Part shown: positions 9,370 to 19,135 of the stretch, piece after piece
Position numbering within the stretch: position 1 is the first letter of the stretch
Layout: every line of letters begins with the position of its first letter
Assembly: GCA_037349105.1 (NCBI GenBank)
Contig: JAYJMM010000111.1
Coordinates: forward strand, 558,001-622,000
Direction: 5' to 3'
Length of the DNA: 64,000 nt
Origin: Limnomonas spitsbergensis
Taxonomy: Eukaryota; Chlorophyta; Chlorophyceae; Chlamydomonadales
The notes under the pieces: generated by a model
The model's input: only the letters and a program-made list of their open reading frames with translations
Database searches by the model: none
Told to the model about the DNA's origin: nothing
Position numbers and translations under genes: made by a program

Positions 9370-11179
9370 GTGGATGTGTGGTCAGATGAGCATGTGTTGC
9401 GGTATCTCCGAGAGAAAACACATACTCCAGGATCAGAGCTAGGAGAACAAACCAGGGTACAACGCAGGGCCGCTCCATTCCAGTGGGAATCAGAGAGGGG
9501 AGGAGTGCTGATGAGGCTCATGCCCGACGGTAGACGTTGCGTGGTGCCCAGACCAGAGGACAGGCTGACAGAGATCCAGGAGGCCCATGCTGGTACTGGT
9601 CATTTTGGCAGTCACCGCACAGCTTTCATTGTCATGCAACAACACTGGTTGCGGGGGCTCAGAGCAGCAGTCAAGAAGGTGGTGCATGAATGTGGTGTGT
9701 GTGATAGGGCCAGGGCGTCAACATTCAATCACACACAGCCCGACATGCACCCACTGCCCATTGAGGGGTTGTTTTTTCGATGGGGAGTGGACATGTGTGG
9801 ACCATTCACAACCACTCCCAGGGGCAATCGATTTGTGATCGTGTGTGTGGAGCATTACTCCAAATGGGTAGAGTTGGTCCCCATTCCAAGCAAGGCGTCT
9901 GATGTGACAGCCATGGCTTTCTTTCAGAACGTAGTCGCACAATTCAGGGGCTGCGCAGAGGTGGTGACGGACCAGGGAACAGAGTTCCCGGGAGAGTTCC
10001 AGGACATGTTGCTGGACTGCTTCATTTGATCACCGCACCACTTCTGCCAACCATCCCCAGGCAGACGGGCTGTCCGAGAGGGCTGTCCAGACCCTCAAGG
10101 CGGGACTGCGCAAGTGCTGCGAAGAGGGCAGCAGCGACGAGTCCTGGGACAAGATGGTGCCATGGGTGGCCCTGGGATTCCGCTGCTCGCCACAGCAGGC
10201 CACGCGCATGGCACCATACGAGGTCCTGTTTGAACAGAGGCCTACTTTTCCCTCCAGAGTGGGGGCGGACCTGTGGAACACAGCCAAGGTGGCAACGGCG
10301 GAGGGAGCGGCGAACCTGCTCTTGGCCAGAGTGGCCAGGATCAAGGAGGCACTGCCAGTCGCGGGTGAGCATCTAAAAATTGCACAGCACCGCGACAAGC
10401 TGCGTTATGCACGGATCCGAGGGGGAGGATACGTCCCCCAGGTCAGGCGCTTCGCAGAGGGAGATTACGTGTATGTGAGGTACTCATCAGAGCGCCGCAG
10501 CCTAGATCCCAAGGCTAGGCCTGAGATACTAAGGGTGAAGAGGCTGGGTGCGACGGGAACCTTGGTTCTGGAGGGGGCAGACGGCCTTACAGTGACAGAG
10601 AACGCTGTCAACTGTTCCCCGTGCCACTTGCCCAACCTAAGGGGAGTGGTGGATTTCAGTGGAACCAGGCCCAATAACAGCCTGTCTTGCGAGGTATGCC
10701 AACTGCCTGATCGCGGGGAAGTGATGCTTTTGTGCGATTTATGCAACACAGGTTGGCACATGGATTGCTCGGTACCAGCACTCGAAGAGGTGCCTGAGGG
10801 CGAGTGGCTGTGCCCAAGATGCACGCCTAAAGACGAGGGAGCTGGGCCCGCTGCGATAGCAGGGCCTGCTACGGAAGACCTCAGTATGGTGGTCCAGGGG
10901 CGGCCTAGCCCAGCAGCCAGAGCGGCCGCCAGGGCAGCCCCGGAGGCCGATGTCATGGACGAGCCTGAGGTGGAATGTATGGCCACCAACCCAGCCACAA
11001 GCCAAATGGAGCGGGGCATCGCAAGGCCAATGGCGAACGGGTTGTACGACATCTCGTACACCACTGGCAGGAGAGAGGCCAATGTCACCCCGAGGGCAGT
11101 TGCGAGAAGGGCTAAGGTGGCCAAGGAAGCAGCAAGGGAGGAAGAGGAGTTAGCACTTGAAGGGTGTACTGTGGCCTAA
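9370..11179 (+). pseudogene. Retroelement integrase with C-terminal PHD finger, frameshifted
   Basis: The first frame (9370-10029) has an N-terminal H2C2 zinc-binding module (His at about residues 73 and 78, Cys at 108 and 111) and two catalytic acidic residues of the rve core, in GVDMCGP and VVTDQGTEF. A TGA at 10027-10029 ends the frame. The next frame resumes at once with the third catalytic residue (ADGLSERA), about 35 residues after the second Asp, so a single-base frameshift near 10025 splits the gene. The second frame continues through the integrase C-terminal region to a PHD finger at 10688-10822 (Cys4-His-Cys3, spacing C-x2-C-x11-C-x2-C-x4-H-x2-C-x14-C-x2-C, ending WLCPRC), then a basic tail. 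No RT precedes it on this strand. Integrase assignment is firm; the PHD probably targets integration to chromatin marks, which is inference. Confidence 0.85.
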
Positions 11180-11841
11180 ACCTCAGGGAAGGCCGAGCCC
11201 AGAGCGGCAAGGCCGCTGAGCACTTGACGGTACCCACGCTGTAACCGGCAAGGAGCGGGCAAGCGCCGGCGTAGCAGAAGATGCCTTCATGCGCAGCGCG
11301 ACTTGTCCTAGTGCCCGGCCGGCAGTGGGCCGGCGGCCAACGGGCCGAAGGCTGGAAATGCAACATGGGGACTATGCTAGGGCAGCGACGTAGTACAAAT
11401 TTGTTTCTCAAGAACCGTAGCAGCAAGGCTTCGGTAGTACATACGCTGGAGGCGATGGATGAAGATAATTAGTCAATTCGTGTGATGATAACACAGCAGG
11501 GGGCAGGATCCCGCAGCTACGGCGCACATTTCCTGTGGCGTAGAAGACCAGGTGCCTATGGCGCAGTGGGGCAAGAGCAACGGTTATTCCTAGCCCGGTC
11601 TGATGACTTCAGAGATGACTCTGTTTGCTAGCCAGTATTGGGCTGGGCAGCTAGGATTTGCAGGATTCCGCGCAATTATTGTGCATAAACAGCTGAGACT
11701 CTGTGGAATTTTTCTTTTGAAGAAGGCCTGAACCAGATTTGAGCTTCTACGTACATATTTTCTAGAAGTTTCTTTCAGTATCACCCCTTTTCCGGCTCCC
11801 CGCGCATGCCTGGAGGGCTTAACGCTGGGGAGCGGGGGGCG
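11180..11841. other. Retroelement non-coding stretch
   Basis: Follows the stop of the integrase-PHD frame and runs to the inverted LTR fragment. No coding frame or RNA recognised. Part may be the element's 3' untranslated region. Confidence 0.5.
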
Positions 11842-11988
11842 AGTAAAGTAGTAGGGGCGGTACCCTCGAGACAGGGACACCCAGTCAGGTCATAGACAGG
11901 GAGACTCTCCTACTAGTAGGACTGTGCCTTACAGGTGACCGGTTAACAGCCCTTGTATGCAGTACAAGGAGCCTGTGTGTACGATACC
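11842..11988 (-). mobile_element. Inverted fragment of the LTR middle section
   Basis: Reverse complement of about 8478-8624, including AGTAAAGTAGTAGGGGCGGT and the motif ACAGGGACACCCAGTCAGG. It lies directly 3' of the minus-strand methyltransferase frame, where the 3' LTR of a minus-strand element is expected. The later part of the LTR is missing here. Confidence 0.7.
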
Positions 11989-13195
11989 GCACCATTTCCC
12001 CCGGTATGATTTTAGCACACTCAAGTGCTACATTGAGCCATGCTGTCAGTGCCCACGAATCCATGCACCTGCCCATGGCTGACCTCCTGGCAGCAGCCTC
12101 TGGGAAGTCTGGGCGTGGCATCGTGGACCCCACATCGTACCCCATGGCACGTTCACGTTCATTCGCATTGGGCTCATGCAGGTCCCCCATGGGCCTGTAC
12201 ACCATCCCATTTTGCCCGTTCCTGAAAGAATATGATGCGGGAGTCGCCATCAAGCATGCAGGACAGCACCCTTCTGGGCTGTCCTGTCACATTGATGCGA
12301 TACCCCCCATTGTCTGGGCATGCGACCACTAGTGCCCTGCTGCCCTTGTCCAGAATGTCGTCTACGACCCCCCCGTGGGGCCTTTCCGTGGCACAGATCA
12401 CATACTCAATATCCGCTGCTGGGGCGATATTTCCCCAATAGTTTCGTGTGCGGTGGGCATAAGACCCCACCTGCGCCGCATCAAACAGTGCAGGTGTCCC
12501 CAAGACCCTGCACACCTCAATACCTCATGAAAAGCATCCACACTGGCCTTTGCGCTCCTCTGATTGAACTGCATCGCTACATTTTCAATCAGGTATGCGG
12601 GCGGCCTAGGCCTCTGCAGGATTTGCAACGTGCCCAACAGCTTGACCAACGGGGAGAAAGACTTGCTTCTTTCCCCCGCGAGCCCACGCCCCTTGCATGC
12701 GGATGAGAGATCCTGGCACTCCCAGTCTGCCACCATGAACCATTGGCGCCCATCCTGTGCACCTGCCCCCTGGAGGTGCTCCGCCGTAATGGCATACACA
12801 TTTTGGGGCAGCGCTCTGAACGCATCATCAAATGCCTTTACTGGGAGCGACTGGGGATACCGCTTGAGCAACTGCAACAGGCGACCCCCAACTATCTCCA
12901 TCACTTCCTCACTGATATCAGCATACAGGTACCGTACCACTGGGATACCTGCCCTGAGGACCATTTCCAGTCCTGAGCACATACCTCCAAAGGGCTCGAA
13001 TATGACCACTCCCTCTGCCTCCATGGTCCGAACAGCCTGGACCGGCAGGCACATTGTGTCCACTCCTGCATGTAAGTGAGGTGGCGTCACCCGAGGCAGG
13101 TTAGACAGTACATCACTGATCATATTCCTGGCTCGCTCTCGGTTGCCGAACGCCTGCTCTGCCGAGCGAACTGACAGGCTGTTCCTGCTCGTCAT
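11989..13195 (-). pseudogene. DNMT3-like C5 cytosine DNA methyltransferase carried by a retroelement, frameshifted
   Basis: Three consecutive frames together show a C5-methyltransferase catalytic domain. Frame one (13195-12398) has motif I FEPFGGMCSGLEM near residue 67, motif IV WECQDLSSACKGRGLAG with the catalytic Cys at about residue 160 (usual PCQ/PCN replaced by ECQ), and motif VI LIENV at about 202. Frame two (from about 12515) continues with motif VIII, QVGSYAHRTRNYWGN, closely resembling the AHRAR-x-x-WGN of animal DNMT3 proteins. Frame three (from about 12253) holds the C-terminal NERERAMGY and RRSAMGRCMDSW, matching motifs IX-X. Two frameshifts, near 12510 and 12230, disable this copy. 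It lies 160 bp downstream of RNase H on the same strand and runs into an LTR fragment, so it belongs to the element. A functional copy would methylate cytosines, perhaps to hide or control the element; that role is inference. Confidence 0.75.
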
Positions 13196-13354
13196 CCTCA
13201 GTGGCGGCGGAGGATATCTCCTGTCCCACCGAGGCTGTCACGCAAGCTGCCTCTGCAGCTCGCAACATTTGTACTCTCCTTCTTCCTTCCTGCGCCATGC
13301 GCACCACCTGGTCTGCATGCCACTGGTTCACTCTGCCCAATCCTGTGAGCACGG

Positions 13355-15020
13355 CTACCTGCCTCCCACACGCCTCCCCCCGACCCCCCTGACTGCTGGC
13401 TCGGAGGCGGCTGTATCATCTAGCCTGGCCCCCGTGCGGTCAGCGGAGGATGGGAGCAGCGACCTAGACGGGATGTCCGCATTCTGGTGGCATGCTCCTG
13501 AGCGATGGACAATGGTAATATCCAGCTCTTGGAGCATGAGAGGCCACCGAGCGTGCTGGCCCACCAACGTCTGGTTGTCCATGAGGTAGGTGAGCAATTC
13601 ATGGTCAGTGATGAGGTGCACCTTGCATCCAAACAGCATGTGGCGATACGTGCGAGTTGCATACACTGCAGCCAGCATCTCCCCCTGGAACGAGGAATAG
13701 TTCCTCTCGCTCTTGTTCAGGGATCTGGATGTGCATGCTACCATATATTCCCGCCCACTGTCGTCACACTGTCCTAGCACGGCTCCAATGCCCTGCTTAG
13801 TAGAGAAATCAGTGTACAACAAGAAGGGCCTTGACGGCCCACGGCCATCCGGCCCTGTCCCACTGTAATCCGGCCTGCGCATGATTCTACCTCCCTCACA
13901 CATCTCCGTTTTGAATACTTTTGATCAGCTGGAACGCTTGCGACTGCTCTGGCCCCCACACAAACGGGACCCCCTTGACCAGCAATGCGTTGATGCATGC
14001 CGCCTTTTTCGAGAAGTCTGGGATGTAGCATCGGTAGAAATTCAAGAATCCCATGACTTCCTGGATGTTTTTCACCGTTGCGGGCTCTGGCAACGCCATA
14101 ACCGCCGCTATCTTAGCCGCATGCGGCGTGAGCCCCTGGGCTGGCACATTGTGACCCAGTTACTCCACAGTAGCACACCCAAGCAGGGACTTGTCGGGGT
14201 GTGCCCTTAACCCGACAATGTGGAGCATGTCCAACATAAGCTCCACATGCCTGATGTGTTCTGCCGGTGTATCACTGTACACCAGCAGGTCATCAATGAA
14301 TGCCACGCAGAAAGCACTCAGGCCTGCCCTGGCAATCTCTTCTTCCATCATACGCTGGAAGAAGGGAGGCCCATTGCGCAGCCCGAAGTTGAGCTTGGTG
14401 TACATCCAAAGCTCATGACCCATCCAGAAAGCTGTCTTAAGCTGGTTCTCAGCCTTGATAGGGATCTGCATGAACCCCGACCTAAGATCTACCTTGCTGA
14501 ATATCTTGGCCGCCCCCAGGTTCTGAAAAATAGTCTCCATCCTGGGGATGGCAAACTCCTGCTTAGCCGTACGCAGGTTCAACCTGCGCATATCGTGCGC
14601 TATACGGTGGTCAGTCCACTCGCCCGTCTCAGCACTCTTTTTGGCTGCTACCACTGAGTTGGCAGCAAACTTGATAGGCCCCCTCTGGGGCACTTTGACG
14701 ATGATACCTTCCTGTATCATTGGTTGGCACTTTTCCTTAAAGATGGCCGCCTTGGGAGGCGGCATGTCCCTGGAATTCTGAAAGCACTAACTGACCTCGT
14801 CTCCCAAAGCCAGCGTAAACTCACCATGCGTGCCGCAGTGGCCGGGTAGATCCTCCATGGAGTAAGCGAATGCTCCTTGGTGGTCCCTGAGGCTCTGCTC
14901 AAGGCTATCCTGCTGGTCTGCCGTGAAGTCAGGGTGCTGGCCCAGCAGCCACCCCTCCTTTGTTTTTACGTACTCCGAGGGGGGTTCCACCACTCCCCCC
15001 GGCTGGAACATGTCTATCAT
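13355..15020 (-). pseudogene. Ty3/Gypsy-type reverse transcriptase and RNase H, interrupted
   Basis: The order on the minus strand is the RT N-terminal region (15020-14787, with the FAYSMEDLPG motif), RT palm/fingers (14765-14160) and RNase H (13903-13355). RT shows motif A in FSKVDLRSGFMQI, LNFGLRNGPPFFQ, and the catalytic box FIDDLLVYSD. RNase H shows LYTDFSTKQGIGAVLG, SFQGEMLA and LITDHELL, the expected acidic residues. TAG at 14787-14789 and TAA at 14160-14162 break the frame; coding continues in the same frame after both. A frameshift lies near 13900. A linker frame (13352-13113, NQWHADQVVRM...) joins RNase H to the methyltransferase. An integrase, normally after RNase H, is absent on this strand. 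Confidence 0.85.
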
Positions 15021-15476
15021 CTCCGCCGCCTGCGGGTCGTCCTCCGATGGCGGCGCTTCCTCGCCAGTGCTGTTGTTGCGTTGCTAGTCCTCATGCTGGC
15101 TGTAGGCGCCCCCAGCCCTGCTGGCACCCCCCATAGGGATGACAGCTGACGGGCGCAACCAGCTAGATGTAAGCTTTGCTGTTGCTTACCGACTGGACAG
15201 AAACGCCCCCTAGCTTGCTGTGAACCCTCCACCTCGTACTCCTTGCCCGGTGGCCTGCGCAACCGGGACGCACACCGACAGCAGGAGCCACACCAGTACC
15301 AGCTGGAGCGTCCCCGTAAGGATCCCCTTAAATGCTGTATAAGTGAGGAGTCCCTTGCATGCTGGCAGCAGCCGCGCAGTCTCATGCGGCTGGTGCGCTG
15401 TGGGTTGCGTTACTGATGGCTCCGCAGCCGGTTCTGGCCTTTGTTGCTCTCTGGCCCACGTGATTTCCAGGTCCAC
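15021..15476. other. Retroelement interval between gag-like ORF and RT
   Basis: No clear domain. Minus-strand frames here (about 15385-15017 and 15476-15210) are Arg/Gln-rich and may be connecting polyprotein broken by frameshifts. Confidence 0.4.
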
Positions 15477-17027
15477 CTAGCTGATCCTGACCGGTTGGAC
15501 TGGACAATCCATTACTGGCCTGTTGCCGCGGTCCCTGTCCGCGGCCTTCCTCTGCGCCTTCCATGCGCGACGCCTAGCCCTCTTTGACTTCTTCCCCTGC
15601 ACTTTGGCCGTGTCAGCCCAGGCTGCGTCGGCCCCTTCTGGCCACGCCCCTGTATTTTGTCCCTTGTGGCATGTTGCCTGCTTCCCCTGCCTGTGAGCGG
15701 GGCGCGGCACCTCCCCGCTGCCGCCTGCGCATGCGGACCCCTGTGGTCCCGCGCACTGTCTCCTGCCTCGCCTAGCATTGGCAAGCTGCATAGCTTGATA
15801 GTCCTCCACGCTGAACCGCGCTGGATTGCGCCAATGTTTCGGCCAGCCATCAATTGGCCTGCCCTGGCCAGGCTTGACCCCATCTGCATATGCTTGTGCC
15901 AGCACGCTCCCAAAAGTCAGGATCTGCGTGCGCTGGACAGCATACATGGATCCTTGCCTTGGCCCGCCTTCTGTGGTTATGTACCATTCCCTGATCCGCA
16001 GAGGCCGCTTGCCCTTAGCCTTGGCCATGGCCGCCTCGTTTTCCCATCGTGACTCCCTGGCGCGCTGCAGTTCACCTGGCAGGTCCAAACCTTGGACCGC
16101 CCGTAACACTACAGCCCTTTCGCTAGGCAGCTCTTCTTCCCATGCGCAATACCATGTGCAGCCTTCCGTTGCGTCTGCGGCCAACTGCTGTTTCCTGATG
16201 ATACCCAAGGGCGTGTCCCCCCCTGGGCACCCCTGGGCCCGATGGCCGCTCTGGGAGCAGATGAGGCACCTGCCTGCCAGCCCCTCAGGTACTGGACATG
16301 CAGGGAAATCGTGCCCCTTATTGCCGCATCTCATGCACGGTTCCCCAGTAGCCGAGCCATGGCCCGAGGCTGGCGGCGCCGTGTCGCTGCACCTGTAGCA
16401 AGCCCATTCTCCTCTGCGGCTGCCACCGATGCCCTTTGTGTCTGCGCACGCAGCACATGCGGTACATTGGCACCTGCAGCACCTTCTGCTGGTTCCTTCC
16501 GCTGTGTCTAAGGTGACCATGCACCCCATGCACTGCTGAGGCGCAGTTGCGCCACTTGGACACCGCGGCTCCTTGCTGCTAGCCTTGTCGCCCCTGCGGT
16601 CAAGCTCTCCGCTGTCCCCGTTGTAGCTGGTTTGGCTGCCCTCCTCTATGGCTGCGCCTCCAGCCCGGCCATCTGGCCTGGGCGGATGCAGCACTGGCGC
16701 CTGGCTGCAGCAGCCGCCCGCCAGCTGTTGGGTGATGACTCCCTCAGATTCCTTTTGTCTGAGGGCTGCCATTCTGGCAACTAACTCCTCTTGCAGATCT
16801 TCCAGCGCCTGGTTGTACCCGCCCATCCTTGGGTCTGGATCGAGCTCCGGCAGCGTCCTTAGTCTGAACAGCAGGCTGGACTCGACCATGGCCGTGCTGC
16901 TGGTGCCTAATTCCTGGTCTGCCCCTTGCAGGCCCATGTCTTCCTTTCTCTGCTCATCCGGCTGGTCCACAAAGCTCCTCAGTGTTGCCGTCCATCGCCC
17001 AGTGCTGTACATTAGTTGCTGGGTCAC
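15477..17027 (-). CDS. Gag-like protein with RING/PHD-like Cys cluster and two CCHC zinc knuckles
   Basis: 516 codons. A Cys-rich cluster at about residues 166-213 (CMGCM, CCRC, CTACAAC, WACYRC) resembles a degenerate PHD or RING finger. Two retroviral-type zinc knuckles follow at about 231-244 (CMRCGNKGHDFPAC) and 254-267 (CLICSQSGHRAQGC), both C-x2-C-x4-H-x4-C. The C-terminus is Lys/Arg-rich (KKSKRARRRAWKAQRK), suited to nucleic-acid binding. It lies upstream of RT on the same strand, where gag or nucleocapsid would be. The ORF is intact but the listed start is arbitrary. Assignment as nucleocapsid-like is solid for the knuckles only. Confidence 0.65.
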   Translation of the reverse strand: MTQQLMYSTGRWTATLRSFVDQPDEQRKEDMGLQGADQELGTSSTAMVESSLLFRLRTLPELDPDPRMGGYNQALEDLQEELVARMAALRQKESEGVITQQLAGGCCSQAPVLHPPRPDGRAGGAAIEEGSQTSYNGDSGELDRRGDKASSKEPRCPSGATAPQQCMGCMVTLDTAEGTSRRCCRCQCTACAACADTKGIGGSRRGEWACYRCSDTAPPASGHGSATGEPCMRCGNKGHDFPACPVPEGLAGRCLICSQSGHRAQGCPGGDTPLGIIRKQQLAADATEGCTWYCAWEEELPSERAVVLRAVQGLDLPGELQRARESRWENEAAMAKAKGKRPLRIREWYITTEGGPRQGSMYAVQRTQILTFGSVLAQAYADGVKPGQGRPIDGWPKHWRNPARFSVEDYQAMQLANARRGRRQCAGPQGSACAGGSGEVPRPAHRQGKQATCHKGQNTGAWPEGADAAWADTAKVQGKKSKRARRRAWKAQRKAADRDRGNRPVMDCPVQPVRIS

Positions 17028-17160
17028 CCACCCCAGGGTTCCCTTGCCCGTGCCGGCACCGGCGTGCTGGGCTGGGCATCCCCTGGGCGGTCCCTGCCTG
17101 CCTCACAGGCCGCTGCGTCCCCTGAAGTTGAGGTTTGTAGAGCTGCTGCATGCCGCAGGT

Positions 17161-18006
17161 TCACCCCCACTGCGGACAGGCGCGCCCCTGCTCAAGCTCC
17201 CTCTCGCGGCTGCGTCCCCTCTCCTCGAGGGCTGCCCTCTCCTGATTTACACTGCTCATCCACTCCTGTCGCAATTGTTCCATCTCCTCCTCGAGGTTCC
17301 GCCCTGGACTCCCTGGTCCTGGGCCCGCGTCGGCTGGTTCTTCCATCCTGTCCGCATCCCGGGCCTCTGCCCTGGTGATACTGACCCGGTCAGGGTAATG
17401 GGCTCTGCTAGTGTACCACTTCTCCTCTGACTCTGAATCCTCCACCAGTGGTGGCGGCCCCTCCGAAGGGTCTTCGCTCTCCCCACCTAGTAGACTCGTG
17501 TCCTCATGGCTCGGATAAAACCTCTCGCGGAACCCAAGGTTCCCGCGGCCTGGTTCCCCCGCAACTGTCATGCTGTTACTGCCCGAGGGTGTCTGGGGCT
17601 CCGCCCAATCCCTGGGCTCAGTCTCCAGCGCTGACACCTCCATCTCCTCCATTGGTTCAAGCCATTCCCATGCGGATGCTGTTTCACCAAGTGTGGTGAC
17701 AAACGCTGCATGGAACGGTCCCGGCAGCTCGAACGTTTCCTGGGACGGTCCGTCGCTGTCAGAGTTGGGGTCCCACCAGCGGGCTCCCCATCTGCCCACT
17801 ATCCAGCGACCCAGCTCTTCCTCGTAGGTGTCTGATCCTGTCCCCCTGAACAGGGGGTGCAGTGTGCGCACCCCAGCAAGGTGCGCCTGCCTCCACAGCT
17901 GCACTGTCACGACGTCCGCCTGCCAATAAGGCGCCACGTTGCTGGCCCTGTTGTTACGCCACGCTCTTCTCTCCCAACGCACCCATTGGTGCACGCAGGC
18001 CTCCAA
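17161..18006 (-). CDS. Retroelement accessory or gag-like ORF, unknown
   Basis: 281 codons, acidic and Trp/Glu-rich, with a predicted coiled-coil near the end (GRNLEEEMEQLRQEWMSSVN). No named domain. It sits between zinc-knuckle ORFs on the minus strand and may be part of one long polyprotein broken by stops. Function not assigned. Confidence 0.4.
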   Translation of the reverse strand: MEACVHQWVRWERRAWRNNRASNVAPYWQADVVTVQLWRQAHLAGVRTLHPLFRGTGSDTYEEELGRWIVGRWGARWWDPNSDSDGPSQETFELPGPFHAAFVTTLGETASAWEWLEPMEEMEVSALETEPRDWAEPQTPSGSNSMTVAGEPGRGNLGFRERFYPSHEDTSLLGGESEDPSEGPPPLVEDSESEEKWYTSRAHYPDRVSITRAEARDADRMEEPADAGPGPGSPGRNLEEEMEQLRQEWMSSVNQERAALEERGRSRERELEQGRACPQWG

Positions 18007-18214
18007 CCGTTCCTACGCGAACGGTGAGCGCGCCAGCTCTTTTTCTCCTTCCCACATGGACCCATCTCCTGGTGACAGCTGGGTCCCATATGGCCACGTG
18101 GGGCAGTCTGCCATCTCCACGAGCCTACTGATCGTCCACTCCCCACACATACCGCATGGCTCCTGACAGCTGTACCGGTAGCAGGACCATTTGCAGCGCC
18201 ATCATCATGACTGC

Positions 18215-19135
18215 CTACGTTGCTGGGTCTGCTCCCCTGGCATGCGTGTGTGCATGGAACTCCGCCTCCTCACCCGATGCGCACTTGGTAATTGCGACAT
18301 TCCCTTCGCTCCTCGAAGACCGGCTGGTCATCCCTAGCTGCGTGCATGTGGATCTATGCCGATGAACGGGCATTTCTCCCTCATGCACCTCCTCGTAGTA
18401 GTATGACACCAGCTGCTGCACCGGGATGGCTGCTCTGGCTTCCCCAGGAGCCATTCCCCATGGTACAGCCTGGCCCGCAATCACCATGGGGATGAAGATT
18501 GACGCCTCAATTGTGACCTCGCATCGCCTGGGCATGCCGTAGTGGCATAGCCCTGAACTGTCATAGCTTCCCACCGCCGACACATCGCCTCTCCCGTGCC
18601 CTCCTGCGGCTATGGCCTGCACGGGTACGTAGAAGGCGTGGTCTCTCAGGCCGGGATGCTCCATCAACTGATGGACGCAGTCCTCCGCCCATGGCGTGCA
18701 CATGAACCCCGGCAGCGCGCCCTGCAACACTCCCGCTGCGCGCGCGCTGTCAGGTACCTCCGGGCGTTCCCTGTCGGCTGCATCTACTGCTGTGATGCCT
18801 TCTCCGATCACAAGGCCCACCGGCTCATGAACGCAGTATGCATAGATGGGTTGTGCCCACTCCCTCTGCATGTATTCTGCCATCACCGTTCCGGGCCGGA
18901 TGTACCCCTTGATTGCTGCAATCAGCATCACCGCAGTCACTGCGTCCCATGGGAAGACCAGTCTGGCCACTACCTGCATGGCGGCCCTCATGTTGACGCA
19001 GATCTGCCCCCTGCCTGCCAGGAGCCTGTTATTTTGCAACCTACACAACCCGTCCTTGTAATCCGCTTGCAGCGTGATCATGGCCTCCGTAGCTGACGCC
19101 TCTGGCAGCTCTTCCCCCAAGTGGTACCATTGCAC
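18215..19135 (-). CDS. Retroelement ORF, unknown function
   Basis: 306 codons with a balanced composition that looks like a folded domain (for example VARLVFPWDAVTAVMLIAAI near residue 58 and EVTIEASIFIPMVIAG near residue 210). No family recognised. It overlaps the end of the next upstream frame by about 60 bases, suggesting a frameshift or coupled frames within the retroelement. Confidence 0.4.
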   Translation of the reverse strand: MQWYHLGEELPEASATEAMITLQADYKDGLCRLQNNRLLAGRGQICVNMRAAMQVVARLVFPWDAVTAVMLIAAIKGYIRPGTVMAEYMQREWAQPIYAYCVHEPVGLVIGEGITAVDAADRERPEVPDSARAAGVLQGALPGFMCTPWAEDCVHQLMEHPGLRDHAFYVPVQAIAAGGHGRGDVSAVGSYDSSGLCHYGMPRRCEVTIEASIFIPMVIAGQAVPWGMAPGEARAAIPVQQLVSYYYEEVHEGEMPVHRHRSTCTQLGMTSRSSRSEGNVAITKCASGEEAEFHAHTHARGADPAT

